Assembly: GCA_937876195.1 (NCBI GenBank)
Contig: CALEIK010000015.1
Span: forward strand, 1 to 64,000
Reading direction: 5' to 3'
Length of the DNA stretch: 64,000 bases
Source of the DNA: an uncultured Flavobacteriales bacterium
Lineage (GTDB): Bacteria; Bacteroidota; Bacteroidia; Flavobacteriales_D; Crocinitomicaceae
Shown here in pieces: positions 54,337 to 62,961 of the stretch. The notes under the pieces are model-generated. The model did no database searches and was not told where the DNA came from. It saw only the letters and a program-made list of their open reading frames with translations. Position 1 is the first letter of the stretch. The number at the start of each line of letters is the position of its first letter. A program made the position numbers and the translations under genes.

Positions 54337-54869
54337 TGTTCAAAGTAGGGCAAAAAGTTGTTTTCTTGCGTGAGCAAGGAGGTGGAACGGTGCTTGGACA
54401 AGACAGCTCTCATCGTTACATTGTGGAGGATGAAAATGGGTTTTCAAATACCTATAACGCTACTGATCTCGGTGCAGTCCATGGAGAAGATTACCAAATC
54501 GGAGATGATGATTTTGACTTTACACAAGGTGAATCGACTGTGACCAAAGTCAATCATGTCGTTCGAAAAGGTCAATTGCAACAAAGGGACTATTGGGAAA
54601 TTGATTTACACATAGAAGCAATTACCGAGTCGCATGCGGGGCTGACAAATGCCGAAATCATCAACAAGCAAATGAACGCTTTTAAGTTGTTTCTCAACAA
54701 AGCAAGGCGTAAAGGAATGCGTAAAATTGTGGTGATTCATGGCGTTGGAATGGGTGTTTTGAAACACGAAGTCCGCACCTATCTTGATCGCTTGGATGAT
54801 CTAAAGTACTACGATGCAGACTACGGCGAATACGGAAAAGGCGCGACCTGTGTGGAGCTGTGGGAGTGA
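54333..54869 (+). CDS. Smr-domain protein
   Basis: The start is taken as the ATG at 54333, which overlaps the M50 stop (ATGATG, 178 residues); 54336 is equally possible. An N-terminal beta-rich module (about 1-65) resembles the DUF2027/SH3-like part of Bacteroidota Smr proteins. The C-terminal Smr domain has DLHIEAIT (about 96-103) and the HGVGMGVLKHEVR loop (about 140-152). Smr domains are nucleases or nucleic-acid binders related to the C-terminus of MutS2. No MutS ATPase is attached, so a mismatch-repair role is unlikely. Confidence 0.87.
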   Translation: MMFKVGQKVVFLREQGGGTVLGQDSSHRYIVEDENGFSNTYNATDLGAVHGEDYQIGDDDFDFTQGESTVTKVNHVVRKGQLQQRDYWEIDLHIEAITESHAGLTNAEIINKQMNAFKLFLNKARRKGMRKIVVIHGVGMGVLKHEVRTYLDRLDDLKYYDADYGEYGKGATCVELWE

Positions 54870-55046
54870 GCATAAAAATTATTTCAGTTTTTGATAATTT
54901 TGGTCGTGGAGTTGATTCATTCAACTATCGAAATATTATGATATGTAAAAATTTAAGTGATTGATCTACATTGACTTGATATATCTCTGGTGGGGCGACA
55001 TATCACAATTATCTTTAAAAATCTTATTTTAGCAAAAAAAGTATTT

Positions 55047-56408
55047 ATGAGAGTTATAGTTCTGTTATTCATTTTCCTGGCAACCAATAGTGTTTATGGT
55101 CAAAATGAAGTACTTATCCCTTTTCGTGATTCAAGGAGTGGTAAACTTGGTTACATAAACATAGAAGGTGAGGTGGTTATAGCTCCTAAATATGTACAAG
55201 CGCATAATTTCTGTAAAGAAGGATTTGCATTTGTTTTAGGACCAGTTAGTGAAGTAAGCGGTCCACCTCGACCTGGTGCTCCATCAGAAGAGGTATGGAA
55301 AATAATAGACGCACGCGGAAATGAAATTGACCATCCATTTGATATAATTAGACCGATAAGCAAGTCTAAAGATCACAGCAATAGCCGTGGGTTTATTGAT
55401 GGAATAGCAATCATTGATAATGGTACAGATGAATTTGTGTTATCAACTGATATGAAGGTGCTATTTAAGGAAGGCTTTGACAATATTTATCCATTCAAAG
55501 ATGGATATACAATAGCCATAAAGGATGGTTATTGGTATGCATTAAAGGATGACGGGTCTGTGAATAAATTTGAAGATGAAACGCTTATGCCTAAAAATAA
55601 ATATTATTCTGAGGGACTCGTTCGGGTGATTGAAACCAACAGTGGAAAATCGTTGTTGGGTTTTATTGATACAAAAGGTAAAGTCGCTGTTCAAGCTGAA
55701 TTTAGAAGTGTGGGTGATTTTACAGGCTGTGGGCTTACCTGGGCAAGGAGTGCTTCAGACAAAGATAGTATAGGGATTATTAATCGATCTGGAGAATGGG
55801 TGGTTAAACCGACATTTGACATGGTTATGGATTTTGACAAAGAGGCACAAGCGACAATTGCGGTAACTGGAGAAGCTCGACAGAGTCATAAAAAACTGTA
55901 TGCAGTGATAAAGGTGAGTGGAAAAACTATGCCATTGGGTGATAGTGTTCAGCGACTATTTAAATTCAGTAATGGATTGGCCATGTTTAGGTTAGCAGGG
56001 AAAAATGGAAATTTAGGTTATTTGGATAATAATGGTCAGGTGGTCGTTTCTCCCATTTATGATGAGGGGAGGGACTTTGAAGGCGACATAGGCATTGTTG
56101 AGATTGGGCATAAGTGGGGAGCTGTAAATAAAAAAGGAGAGGAATTAATACCGTGTGAATACGATGAAGTTCACAGTTTCCACGATGGCTTTGTTGTTTT
56201 GGAAAAAAACAAACTTTATGGATTTTATAATTGCAAGGAGAACAGAATTATTGAGCCACAATTTAAAGAAGTTAGACATTTTAAAGATGGTTATGCAGCT
56301 GCACTAGATCGTGAAACGAAACAATGGGGGATGATTGATTCAACAGGTGCGTGGAAAGTTAAGCCTAATTATGAAATGCTGTATTATGCTACTTCGATTG
56401 ATGAGTAG
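55047..56408 (+). CDS. Exported WG-repeat protein
   Basis: I use the ATG at 55047 (453 residues), which starts a signal peptide (MRVIVLLFIFLATNSVYGQ); the upstream in-frame ATG at 54990 adds 19 residues before it. The body consists of WG-type beta repeats of about 30 to 50 residues with GYIN/GFID and VVIAPKY/VAVQAEF/WVVKPTF motifs, e.g. NNGQVVVSPIYDEG and KKGEELIPCEYDEV. WG repeats are common in Bacteroidota and thought to form beta sheets for binding; function here is unknown. It is a single gene. Confidence 0.87.
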   Translation: MRVIVLLFIFLATNSVYGQNEVLIPFRDSRSGKLGYINIEGEVVIAPKYVQAHNFCKEGFAFVLGPVSEVSGPPRPGAPSEEVWKIIDARGNEIDHPFDIIRPISKSKDHSNSRGFIDGIAIIDNGTDEFVLSTDMKVLFKEGFDNIYPFKDGYTIAIKDGYWYALKDDGSVNKFEDETLMPKNKYYSEGLVRVIETNSGKSLLGFIDTKGKVAVQAEFRSVGDFTGCGLTWARSASDKDSIGIINRSGEWVVKPTFDMVMDFDKEAQATIAVTGEARQSHKKLYAVIKVSGKTMPLGDSVQRLFKFSNGLAMFRLAGKNGNLGYLDNNGQVVVSPIYDEGRDFEGDIGIVEIGHKWGAVNKKGEELIPCEYDEVHSFHDGFVVLEKNKLYGFYNCKENRIIEPQFKEVRHFKDGYAAALDRETKQWGMIDSTGAWKVKPNYEMLYYATSIDE

Positions 56409-56453
56409 TTGAATTTGTAGTGATGTCACACGCTTACTTCCCTATACACCCCA

Positions 56454-56936
56454 TCACACATCCTTTCTAAACGTGTGAATATCATTGTGATTTTCTTCTA
56501 TCTGATCCTTTACCTGTTTAATTGTTTTCGTCAATAGAAAGATATCTTTCGGAGCATTTTTGGCAATCCACAGAACGCTATTTCGTTCGTCCTCAATCGC
56601 CAGTGCCATGTGGTACAACAGGTCAAATTGGTGAGATAATAACCATTTTTGTGCGCTTTCATTTCCTTCTGCACCATTGATCATCGCCATGAGGTGTGCG
56701 TATCCGTTTTTTTGCAGCCATTCGCGGGCATCGTCTTTCAGGTAAATGGCGTAGGTTGCCATCACAAGTTCTGGATAACCATTGTCTTTAAGCCACAGTA
56801 AAAATTGATCGTTTCCTTCAATCGCTTTGGCCCACGCCAGAATTATTTTCGCAGGGTAATCAATTGATTTCAATTGAATCTTCTGTAAATCATCGGGCGT
56901 ATAAATCCGCTTTTTTCGTTTAAACCAACTAGCCAT
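56454..56936 (-). CDS. Cytoplasmic protein of exact 25-residue helical repeats
   Basis: The product has 160 residues and no signal peptide. Tryptophans at 48, 73, 98 and 123 are exactly 25 residues apart, and each starts a unit W-[LI]-x-x-[NH]-x-[YF] with a small residue plus Ile/Ala about 15 positions later (A63, G88, A113, T138). A degenerate unit precedes at 23-47. This is a helical solenoid-like repeat that I cannot match to a named family. The start is basic (MASWFKRKKR). The gene overlaps the end of the SpmAB-like gene by eight bases, so the two are co-translated. Confidence 0.82.
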   Translation of the reverse strand: MASWFKRKKRIYTPDDLQKIQLKSIDYPAKIILAWAKAIEGNDQFLLWLKDNGYPELVMATYAIYLKDDAREWLQKNGYAHLMAMINGAEGNESAQKWLLSHQFDLLYHMALAIEDERNSVLWIAKNAPKDIFLLTKTIKQVKDQIEENHNDIHTFRKDV

Positions 56937-58161
56937 TTGTGTAAAACAAATAAGATATCAATATTGCGGCAATAATCCCAACAAAATCGGCAAATAATCC
57001 TGCAGTGACTGCGTAACGAGAATTTTTGATTTTCACGGAACCAAAATAAACTGCAAGGACATAGAACGTTGTTTCTGTACTTCCTTGAAGCGTTGCAGCG
57101 ATTTTTTCTTGGAGTGAGTCAACCCCAAACGTACTCATAATTTCCAGGTAAGCACCTCGTGCTCCACTGCCACTCAAAGGTTTCATGAATGCGACTGGTA
57201 AGGCATCAATCCATTCGGTCACAGTTATACCAGCATAAACCGCGGCGGTTTTTATACCGTCCAGCATCGCGTCTAACGTCCCTGAAGCCCTAAATACAGC
57301 TATTGCAGCAAGAATGGCAATCAAATAGGGGATAATGCTAATCGCGACATTGAAGCCGTCTTTTGCTCCTTCAATGAAAGATTCGTAGACGTTGACTTTT
57401 TTCTTTGCTGCCAAAAGAATAAAAACAATAATGATGGAAAAAATGAGCGCATTTCCTCCGACATTGGAAATTACGGCACCGTCTTCTGGGTGTAAAATGA
57501 TGTAATAAAGAAGGGCGCCAATGAAGGCAACGGCTGACCCTATGTATGCTAAAACAACTCGATTGAATAAATTGATGCGCTGACGCAAAGCGACAAAAAT
57601 TAATCCTGCCAACGATGAAATAAAGGTCGCAATAAGGATGGGGAGAAAAACCATTGTCGGAGACACAGATTCTGCCCGGTAGGCAAAAATGGTGACAGGA
57701 ATGATGGTCAGCCCTGAAGTGTTTAACACCAAAAACATGATTTGTGCATTCGACGCTTTTTCCTTTTCAGGATTGAGCTCTTGCAATTCCTTCATGGCTT
57801 TTAATCCGAGAGGTGTCGCAGAATTGTCCAATCCCAACATGTTCGCGCTAAAATTCATCATCATAGATCCAACAGCAGGATGTTCTTTTGGTACATCAGG
57901 AAACAAGCGTGAAAATAGAGGAGCAACTGCTTTTGTAAGAATTTTTACGGCACCGCCATTCTCACCAATTTTCATAATCCCCATCCACAAACAAATCACA
58001 CCAGTCAGGTAAAGGGCAATTTCAAATCCTGTTTTAGCAGATTCCATGAGGGCATCTACCATGCTTCGGAAAATCTCTGTATCATGCCAAAATAGCAGCT
58101 TACTCGTCGCCACAATCATGGCAATTAGGAACATTCCAATCCAAATTCTGTTTAAAATCAT
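56929..58161 (-). CDS. SpmA-SpmB fusion membrane protein (nucleoside recognition domain family)
   Basis: The product has 410 residues with about ten transmembrane helices in two Gate/nucleoside-recognition domains. The SpmA-like half has MMMNFSANMLGLDNSATPLGLKAMKELQ; the SpmB-like half has KPLSGSGARGAYLEIM and QGSTETTFYVLAVYFG, both hallmark sequences. In Bacillus spmA and spmB are separate genes for spore core dehydration; this organism does not sporulate, so the role is different and unknown. Fused forms are usual in Bacteroidota. The repeat-protein gene overlaps its 3' end. Confidence 0.9.
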   Translation of the reverse strand: MILNRIWIGMFLIAMIVATSKLLFWHDTEIFRSMVDALMESAKTGFEIALYLTGVICLWMGIMKIGENGGAVKILTKAVAPLFSRLFPDVPKEHPAVGSMMMNFSANMLGLDNSATPLGLKAMKELQELNPEKEKASNAQIMFLVLNTSGLTIIPVTIFAYRAESVSPTMVFLPILIATFISSLAGLIFVALRQRINLFNRVVLAYIGSAVAFIGALLYYIILHPEDGAVISNVGGNALIFSIIIVFILLAAKKKVNVYESFIEGAKDGFNVAISIIPYLIAILAAIAVFRASGTLDAMLDGIKTAAVYAGITVTEWIDALPVAFMKPLSGSGARGAYLEIMSTFGVDSLQEKIAATLQGSTETTFYVLAVYFGSVKIKNSRYAVTAGLFADFVGIIAAILISYLFYTNG

Positions 58162-58323
58162 CTTGATCGATTCTTAACCTACAATGCAGTTGTACATGTA
58201 AATAACAGTTTAAAAGTAACTAAATTTATCACCGATGCGCGAAGAGGTATAGTGAGCTTTCCCACGTTGATTGTTGAAAAGTCTGTTTTTGCTATATTTT
58301 CTTTTCAGTAAAATTTTAGAAAT

Positions 58324-58357
58324 AAAAAAGGCCCGAAGTATTAGATATACTTCGGGC
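58324..58357 (-). terminator. Rho-independent terminator of the delta-60-repeat gene
   Basis: The minus strand has an 11-bp stem GCCCGAAGTAT/ATACTTCGGGC with a 5-base loop, followed by C and six T. It lies 23 bases after the stop codon. Confidence 0.9.
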
Positions 58358-58380
58358 TTTAAGAAAAATTGTTCGGTGAA

Positions 58381-59841
58381 TTATTGAACTATCAATCTTT
58401 CCGTGAGTGCGATACCATTGTTGAACAATTGAACAACATAAGTTCCTTTGTTTAAGCTTGAAATGTTTAGTTTGCTTGAAGTTGTCTTTAAATCTAGTCG
58501 ATTAACTTGTCTGCCGTGTAAATCATAAATTATGATGTATGGTATATCACTTGGTGCATTCCAATTGGTGAAGGTCAAAGTTACTTCGCTTGTCGCTGGA
58601 TTTGGATATATGTTAAAATTTATTCCAGCCGGATCTAGATAATCAACAGAAGCGGCTTCGTCTACAATAACTCTAGCGATACGTCCTACTCCTTGAGTTG
58701 CGATTGGCATAAAACCGGTAAACTCACCACCAACAAGTGCTTTTCCATCTGGCTGCAATACCAAAGAACTAACAGCATGACTCATCCCAAATTCTTGTGG
58801 GAACATAAAGTTTCGTGACCCGTCATCATTAAGTATAACCAGGCGTTCAGCGGGGATGGCATTATGCACCTGAAACAACCCCCCTACTAGTAATTCTCCA
58901 TTTGGCAATTCTTCAATTGCCCATACAGAATTTTCGAATCCTCCAGAGGAAGATAAGAAAGTATTATCAAGGCTACCGTCAGAATTTAATCGATTGATTC
59001 GGGTTGGGCCCTGTCCATTGAAACTTAAAAAACTTCCTCCAATAGCAATTTTCCCGTCGCTGAGTATCTTGACTGTGCTAACCCTTGTGCTTCCAGCGGC
59101 ACCTGTACCGACGTCAAATGTGTTATCAAGAGTACCATCCGAATTCAAACGCGTGAGTTTAAACAAACCAGGTGTACCGTTGTAACTGGAGAAACCACCT
59201 CCAACAATGAGCTTTTCATCTGATTGTAGTGCAATTACGTCTATATCTGAGTTGAATCCTGTGCCAGTTACAAAAGACTGATCAATTACACCATTTGGAT
59301 GTAAACGAATGATGTTTCCTGCCACTGTATCGTTATAATTATCAAAGTTTCCTGCCACAATAATCCTACCATCATTTTGAATAAGCAGTTCTTTAACAAC
59401 TCCGTCAAAACCTGAACCAATGGAAAAACTTGGGTCATAGCTTCCATCACTATTCAATCGTACAATACCGGATTGTGAGGCACTATTATATTCAGTAAAG
59501 TCACCTCCAGCTATTATTTTACCGTCGACCTGTACGGCAATTGCGCTTACTTCTGGAAATGCTGTACCTGCGAATACATCAGTTGAAAATGTATTATCCA
59601 AAGTGCCATTGCCATTTAAGCGAGCCATTCGTGAGATTCCCGTTGTGCCATTATAGGAAAGAAAAGTTCCACCGACGAGTATTTTACCGTCTTGCTGTAG
59701 TATCATAGTAGTCACACCGGTATTGAATCCGGAACCCGATATGAATGGTGTGTCAATAAGTTCAGAAAATTGAGCCTTAAGGGGCAACGCTAAAAGTGTA
59801 AACGCGCCAATAATGGCAGATGTAGTAATTGTTTTTTTCAT
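58381..59841 (-). CDS. Delta-60-repeat secreted protein with T9SS sorting domain
   Basis: The product has 486 residues. A signal peptide (MKKTITTSAIIGAFTLLALPLKAQ) is followed by repeats of about 53 residues, each with a DGKI-x-x-GG-x-F core and an RLN-x-DG-x-x-D-x-x-F linker (e.g. LNSDGTLDNTF, LNSDGSLDNTF). Six such linkers are visible, forming a beta-propeller-like fold as in delta-60 repeat proteins. The last 75 residues begin FNIYPNPATSEVTLTF and are a T9SS type A sorting domain. It is probably surface-exposed; function unknown. The 220-base stretch upstream of the terminator, towards the SpmAB gene, shows nothing else. Confidence 0.9.
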   Translation of the reverse strand: MKKTITTSAIIGAFTLLALPLKAQFSELIDTPFISGSGFNTGVTTMILQQDGKILVGGTFLSYNGTTGISRMARLNGNGTLDNTFSTDVFAGTAFPEVSAIAVQVDGKIIAGGDFTEYNSASQSGIVRLNSDGSYDPSFSIGSGFDGVVKELLIQNDGRIIVAGNFDNYNDTVAGNIIRLHPNGVIDQSFVTGTGFNSDIDVIALQSDEKLIVGGGFSSYNGTPGLFKLTRLNSDGTLDNTFDVGTGAAGSTRVSTVKILSDGKIAIGGSFLSFNGQGPTRINRLNSDGSLDNTFLSSSGGFENSVWAIEELPNGELLVGGLFQVHNAIPAERLVILNDDGSRNFMFPQEFGMSHAVSSLVLQPDGKALVGGEFTGFMPIATQGVGRIARVIVDEAASVDYLDPAGINFNIYPNPATSEVTLTFTNWNAPSDIPYIIIYDLHGRQVNRLDLKTTSSKLNISSLNKGTYVVQLFNNGIALTERLIVQ

Positions 59842-59949
59842 AGAATATTTCTTTCAATTTATACCAATCAAAAGTAGTGCTGTATGAAAAATGAAAAAAT
59901 ACGGCATTTGACGTAATTTCAAATGGTGAATTTTTCGTATCTTTATGGT

Positions 59950-60612
59950 ATGCGCTATTTCTGTATTCTATTATTTTTAACACTTACCACTAATTTTCAA
60001 GCTCAAACCACCCAAGTTCGCTACATCGATTCGAATGAAGTTAAGCTAAAAATTGATAGTTTAAAAAAAGCATTTCCTTTGGTGGAAGGTGCTCCGCGTG
60101 CTTATGAGTTGGCGATTTATTCTGCGTTGGAATACTATCCTGAATTAAAGGACAACAAAATTCGATTTAAAGAAAAGAAAATTGGAACAACGCTGAATGC
60201 GCGACCAACATTTGCTTCCTTATTTTACAAAAAGCGTTCGAAGCGCGTGTATGTGGTGCGTATCAATAACTTGTTTGATAAAAAGGAAATCATTACGCTG
60301 GACAATGTAGGTTTTAATGCACAAGTAGGTGTTTTAGGACATGAATTCAATCATTTTTTGGATTATTCAAAACGCGATTTCTTCCAATTGGTCGATCGTG
60401 GAATTGATTATCTATCTACGCGAAGAAAGGCAAAATTTGAGAAAGAGATTGATAGGGAAACTATTGAACGAGGTCTCGGTTGGCAATGTTATGAGTGGTC
60501 GTGCTATGTGCATTATGAGTCGCATGCAACTGACGAATACCTAGCATTTAAGCGAGAAGTATACCTCGGTCCTGAGGATATTTTGGAAATTATGGGAGAA
60601 GGGCTGGATTAA
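59950..60612 (+). CDS. Exported protein with an HExxH metal-protease-like motif
   Basis: I use the ATG at 59950 (220 residues), which starts a signal peptide (MRYFCILLFLTLTTNFQAQ). The segment VLGHEFNHFLDY puts a possible zinc site at His131, Glu132 and His135. A third ligand could be one of the later residues in HYESHATDEY (about 185-195). Overall similarity to a known peptidase family is not recognised, so the call rests on the motif and export signal. It is a single gene convergent with the amidotransferase gene, 13 bases away. Confidence 0.75.
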   Translation: MRYFCILLFLTLTTNFQAQTTQVRYIDSNEVKLKIDSLKKAFPLVEGAPRAYELAIYSALEYYPELKDNKIRFKEKKIGTTLNARPTFASLFYKKRSKRVYVVRINNLFDKKEIITLDNVGFNAQVGVLGHEFNHFLDYSKRDFFQLVDRGIDYLSTRRKAKFEKEIDRETIERGLGWQCYEWSCYVHYESHATDEYLAFKREVYLGPEDILEIMGEGLD

Positions 60613-60625
60613 GCTAGTCTGGTAT

Positions 60626-61192
60626 TTACTTCAACTCACCCAAACATACCTTTACAAAGTTTTCGAGCATTACACGCCCATGATTACCAGATACTTCTGG
60701 ATGGAATTGAACGCCGTACAGCGGTTTTGTTTTGTGTTGCATTGCCTCATTGACACACGCGTCGGAGGATGCCACGAGGGTGAAGTTTTCGGGAATCGAA
60801 ATTGTTTCGCAGTGGTCCTGCATCATTTCGACTTCATTGGGGAGGCGATAAAACAGTGGACTTTCTTCATACGCCTCTATCAATTGCCAATCTCTGTCTT
60901 CGCGCATTTTGGAACCAAAAGCTCCGTGTAGAATTCCTATCAGTTGGTGACCGAAACAGATTCCTATTACAGGCAACGCAGTGGTCTTAATCCATTCGAG
61001 TTTTTCTAAATAGGGTGTCAGATCGACTTCCGTGATAAGGAGTGGTGCCCCTGAAATAACAACGCCTTTTATACCTTCCAAGCAAGAAGCGTCCATGTCC
61101 ATTAGTTTACAGGGTTTCACATCAATGAACTCATCAACGATTTGTTCGATGTACTTGGTTTTTGAACTTCCGCAATCGATGACTAAAATCAT
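60626..61192 (-). CDS. Class I glutamine amidotransferase domain protein
   Basis: The product has 188 residues. The nucleophile Cys79 lies in VIGICFGHQLIG and the His/Glu pair in GVQFHPEVS (His164, Glu166), so the triad is complete. The fold resembles the amidotransferase part of GMP synthetase, but no synthetase domain follows. It supplies ammonia to, or hydrolyses a gamma-glutamyl bond in, an unknown acceptor. The start overlaps the end of the TsaC-like gene by four bases (ATGA), indicating a shared operon. Confidence 0.87.
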   Translation of the reverse strand: MILVIDCGSSKTKYIEQIVDEFIDVKPCKLMDMDASCLEGIKGVVISGAPLLITEVDLTPYLEKLEWIKTTALPVIGICFGHQLIGILHGAFGSKMREDRDWQLIEAYEESPLFYRLPNEVEMMQDHCETISIPENFTLVASSDACVNEAMQHKTKPLYGVQFHPEVSGNHGRVMLENFVKVCLGELK

Positions 61193-61806
61193 AATTCTAT
61201 TTCTCCAATTCCTTGACGAATAATTTCGGGAGCGCCACTCGTGAGATCAATCACTGTTGAAGCTTCTAGTTTCCCGAGTCCACCATCAATAATAAATTCT
61301 ACTTTATCGTCGTAACGTTGATAAATCTCATACGGATCAATGAAGTAATCAAGGATTTGATCTTCATCGTCGTGCAGTGAGGTTGTCGCAATCGGATTTC
61401 CCAATTGTCGTACAATTTCTTCCACAATTTTATTGGCAGGAATACGAATCCCGACTTCTTTCTTGTTGGTATCGAAGAGTCGTGGGATTTCCATCGTTGC
61501 TGGTAAAATAAACGTAAACGGTCCAGGCAATGCTTTGTTCAATATTTTATAGATAGAACGGTCAATGTGCTTGACGTAATTGGATAAATCACTTAAATCA
61601 GAGCAAATAATGGAAAAGTTCGCTTTTTTGAGTTTCAAGCCTTTCATGGTTGCCAATTCATTCAACGCTTTTTTGTTGTACAAGTCGCACCCCATGGCGT
61701 ACACCGTATCTGTAGGGAAAATGAGAATTCCGCCCTTCTTCAAATAAGTTACGACTTGTTCTACAAGCCGTTTATCAATGTTTTCTGGGTTGATTGCAAC
61801 TAACAT
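61189..61806 (-). CDS. L-threonylcarbamoyladenylate synthase family protein (Sua5/YciO/YrdC)
   Basis: The product has 205 residues of the YrdC fold. GGILIFPTDTVYAMGCDLYN (about 30-49) and the later GPFTFILPA and GVGIRIPAN-like (KEVGIRIPANKI) segments are family hallmarks. TsaC makes threonylcarbamoyl-AMP for the t6A modification of tRNA; the C-terminal Sua5 extension is missing, as in TsaC and YciO. YciO-type proteins are close relatives, so the exact subfamily is uncertain. It overlaps the amidotransferase gene by four bases. Confidence 0.87.
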   Translation of the reverse strand: MLVAINPENIDKRLVEQVVTYLKKGGILIFPTDTVYAMGCDLYNKKALNELATMKGLKLKKANFSIICSDLSDLSNYVKHIDRSIYKILNKALPGPFTFILPATMEIPRLFDTNKKEVGIRIPANKIVEEIVRQLGNPIATTSLHDDEDQILDYFIDPYEIYQRYDDKVEFIIDGGLGKLEASTVIDLTSGAPEIIRQGIGEIEL

Positions 61807-61833
61807 GCTGTGTGTTTTTTGCCAAAATACAAT

Positions 61834-62961
61834 TTATTCCTCAGGTTTGACAAAAATGGTACAATCAATCGCATAGTGGTCACTGAGCGCTTCTTGCTGA
61901 ATAACAAAGTCCTTTGAGCCAAGTTTTAGACTGTGAAAAATGTAGTCAATTCGACCGACGGGAATCTTTCCCGCATAGGTTGTTCCAATCCCTTTTGAAG
62001 TATTGCGGTAGGCATCCACGAGAATTTGATTGAATTGGTTGTAACAATAGGAGAGAGGTGTGTCGTTGAAATCACCGCAGACCACAGCTTTGTAGGGCGA
62101 ATTGCTGACATGCTCCATGATTACTGCCGCTTGTTCTGCACGTACAGGAAAGGCTTGATTGATTTTTTGAATCAATTTGAACATGTTGGAGGATTCCTCG
62201 GCAGAAGCGATGTTTTTCTCATCGAACAATGCATAATCGTCTTTTTGTAGCTTAATGGATTGCAAATGAACATTGTACACGCGAATGGTATCCTTGTTTT
62301 TCACGATGTCAGCGTAAATGCAGTAATTGAAGTTGGAATGCGCCACAGGAAAAGCGACGTAGCCCTTTTCGATAATCGGGTATTTTGAAAACAGGGCAAT
62401 CCCAAAATTTTGTCGACCTGCCAGCTTGTGCGCGTAACGCTCGTGAAAGTCAACGCTTCCTAAAATAGATTTGAGCGTGTCTCTCGTGATAAACTTGGTC
62501 GGTGCGTCTTGATGGTAGAACTCCTGAAAGCAAACCACATCGGGATTGCGCTCTTTTAGATAGGAGAAGATTTTATTTTTGGTGGTACCACTTTCCGAGG
62601 GTGTTGCGTTGTAAAGATCAAACAGGCGCACATTGTAGCTCATGATGCGCAGCTCTGTGCCATTCTTGTTGACTTCATCACTTCCAAAGGTGAAGGTACG
62701 AAAGTGCAGTTTTCCACCGAGAAGTAAAAAGAGGAGGATGACCAATGCCCAGCGTGACTTTAAAAAGCTCCAGATGATGAGTAGAATGAGAATTCCGATA
62801 AGAATCACCCAATAGCCCAATCCAACGAGAGGTAGAAAACGTGCGGTATTTGGATGCACAAAAGGTGCGAAATAGGAGAGTAAAAGAAACAGTAATCCCA
62901 CTACGGTAAAAACAACCAAGATGGTCCGTAGGCGGAAAATTTGTTTCAAGAACTTAACCAT
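61834..62961 (-). CDS. Membrane-anchored endonuclease/exonuclease/phosphatase family protein
   Basis: The product has 375 residues. Three N-terminal transmembrane helices (about 13-33, 42-62 and 68-82) precede the EEP domain. Its catalytic motifs are all visible: MSYNVRLFD, VVCFQEF, VVCGDFNDTP and SDHYAI. Metal-dependent phosphoesterases of this fold act on nucleic acids, phospholipids or inositol phosphates; the membrane anchor makes a lipid or extracytoplasmic substrate plausible, but this is inference. Its start overlaps the rhomboid gene by eight bases. Confidence 0.88.
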   Translation of the reverse strand: MVKFLKQIFRLRTILVVFTVVGLLFLLLSYFAPFVHPNTARFLPLVGLGYWVILIGILILLIIWSFLKSRWALVILLFLLLGGKLHFRTFTFGSDEVNKNGTELRIMSYNVRLFDLYNATPSESGTTKNKIFSYLKERNPDVVCFQEFYHQDAPTKFITRDTLKSILGSVDFHERYAHKLAGRQNFGIALFSKYPIIEKGYVAFPVAHSNFNYCIYADIVKNKDTIRVYNVHLQSIKLQKDDYALFDEKNIASAEESSNMFKLIQKINQAFPVRAEQAAVIMEHVSNSPYKAVVCGDFNDTPLSYCYNQFNQILVDAYRNTSKGIGTTYAGKIPVGRIDYIFHSLKLGSKDFVIQQEALSDHYAIDCTIFVKPEE

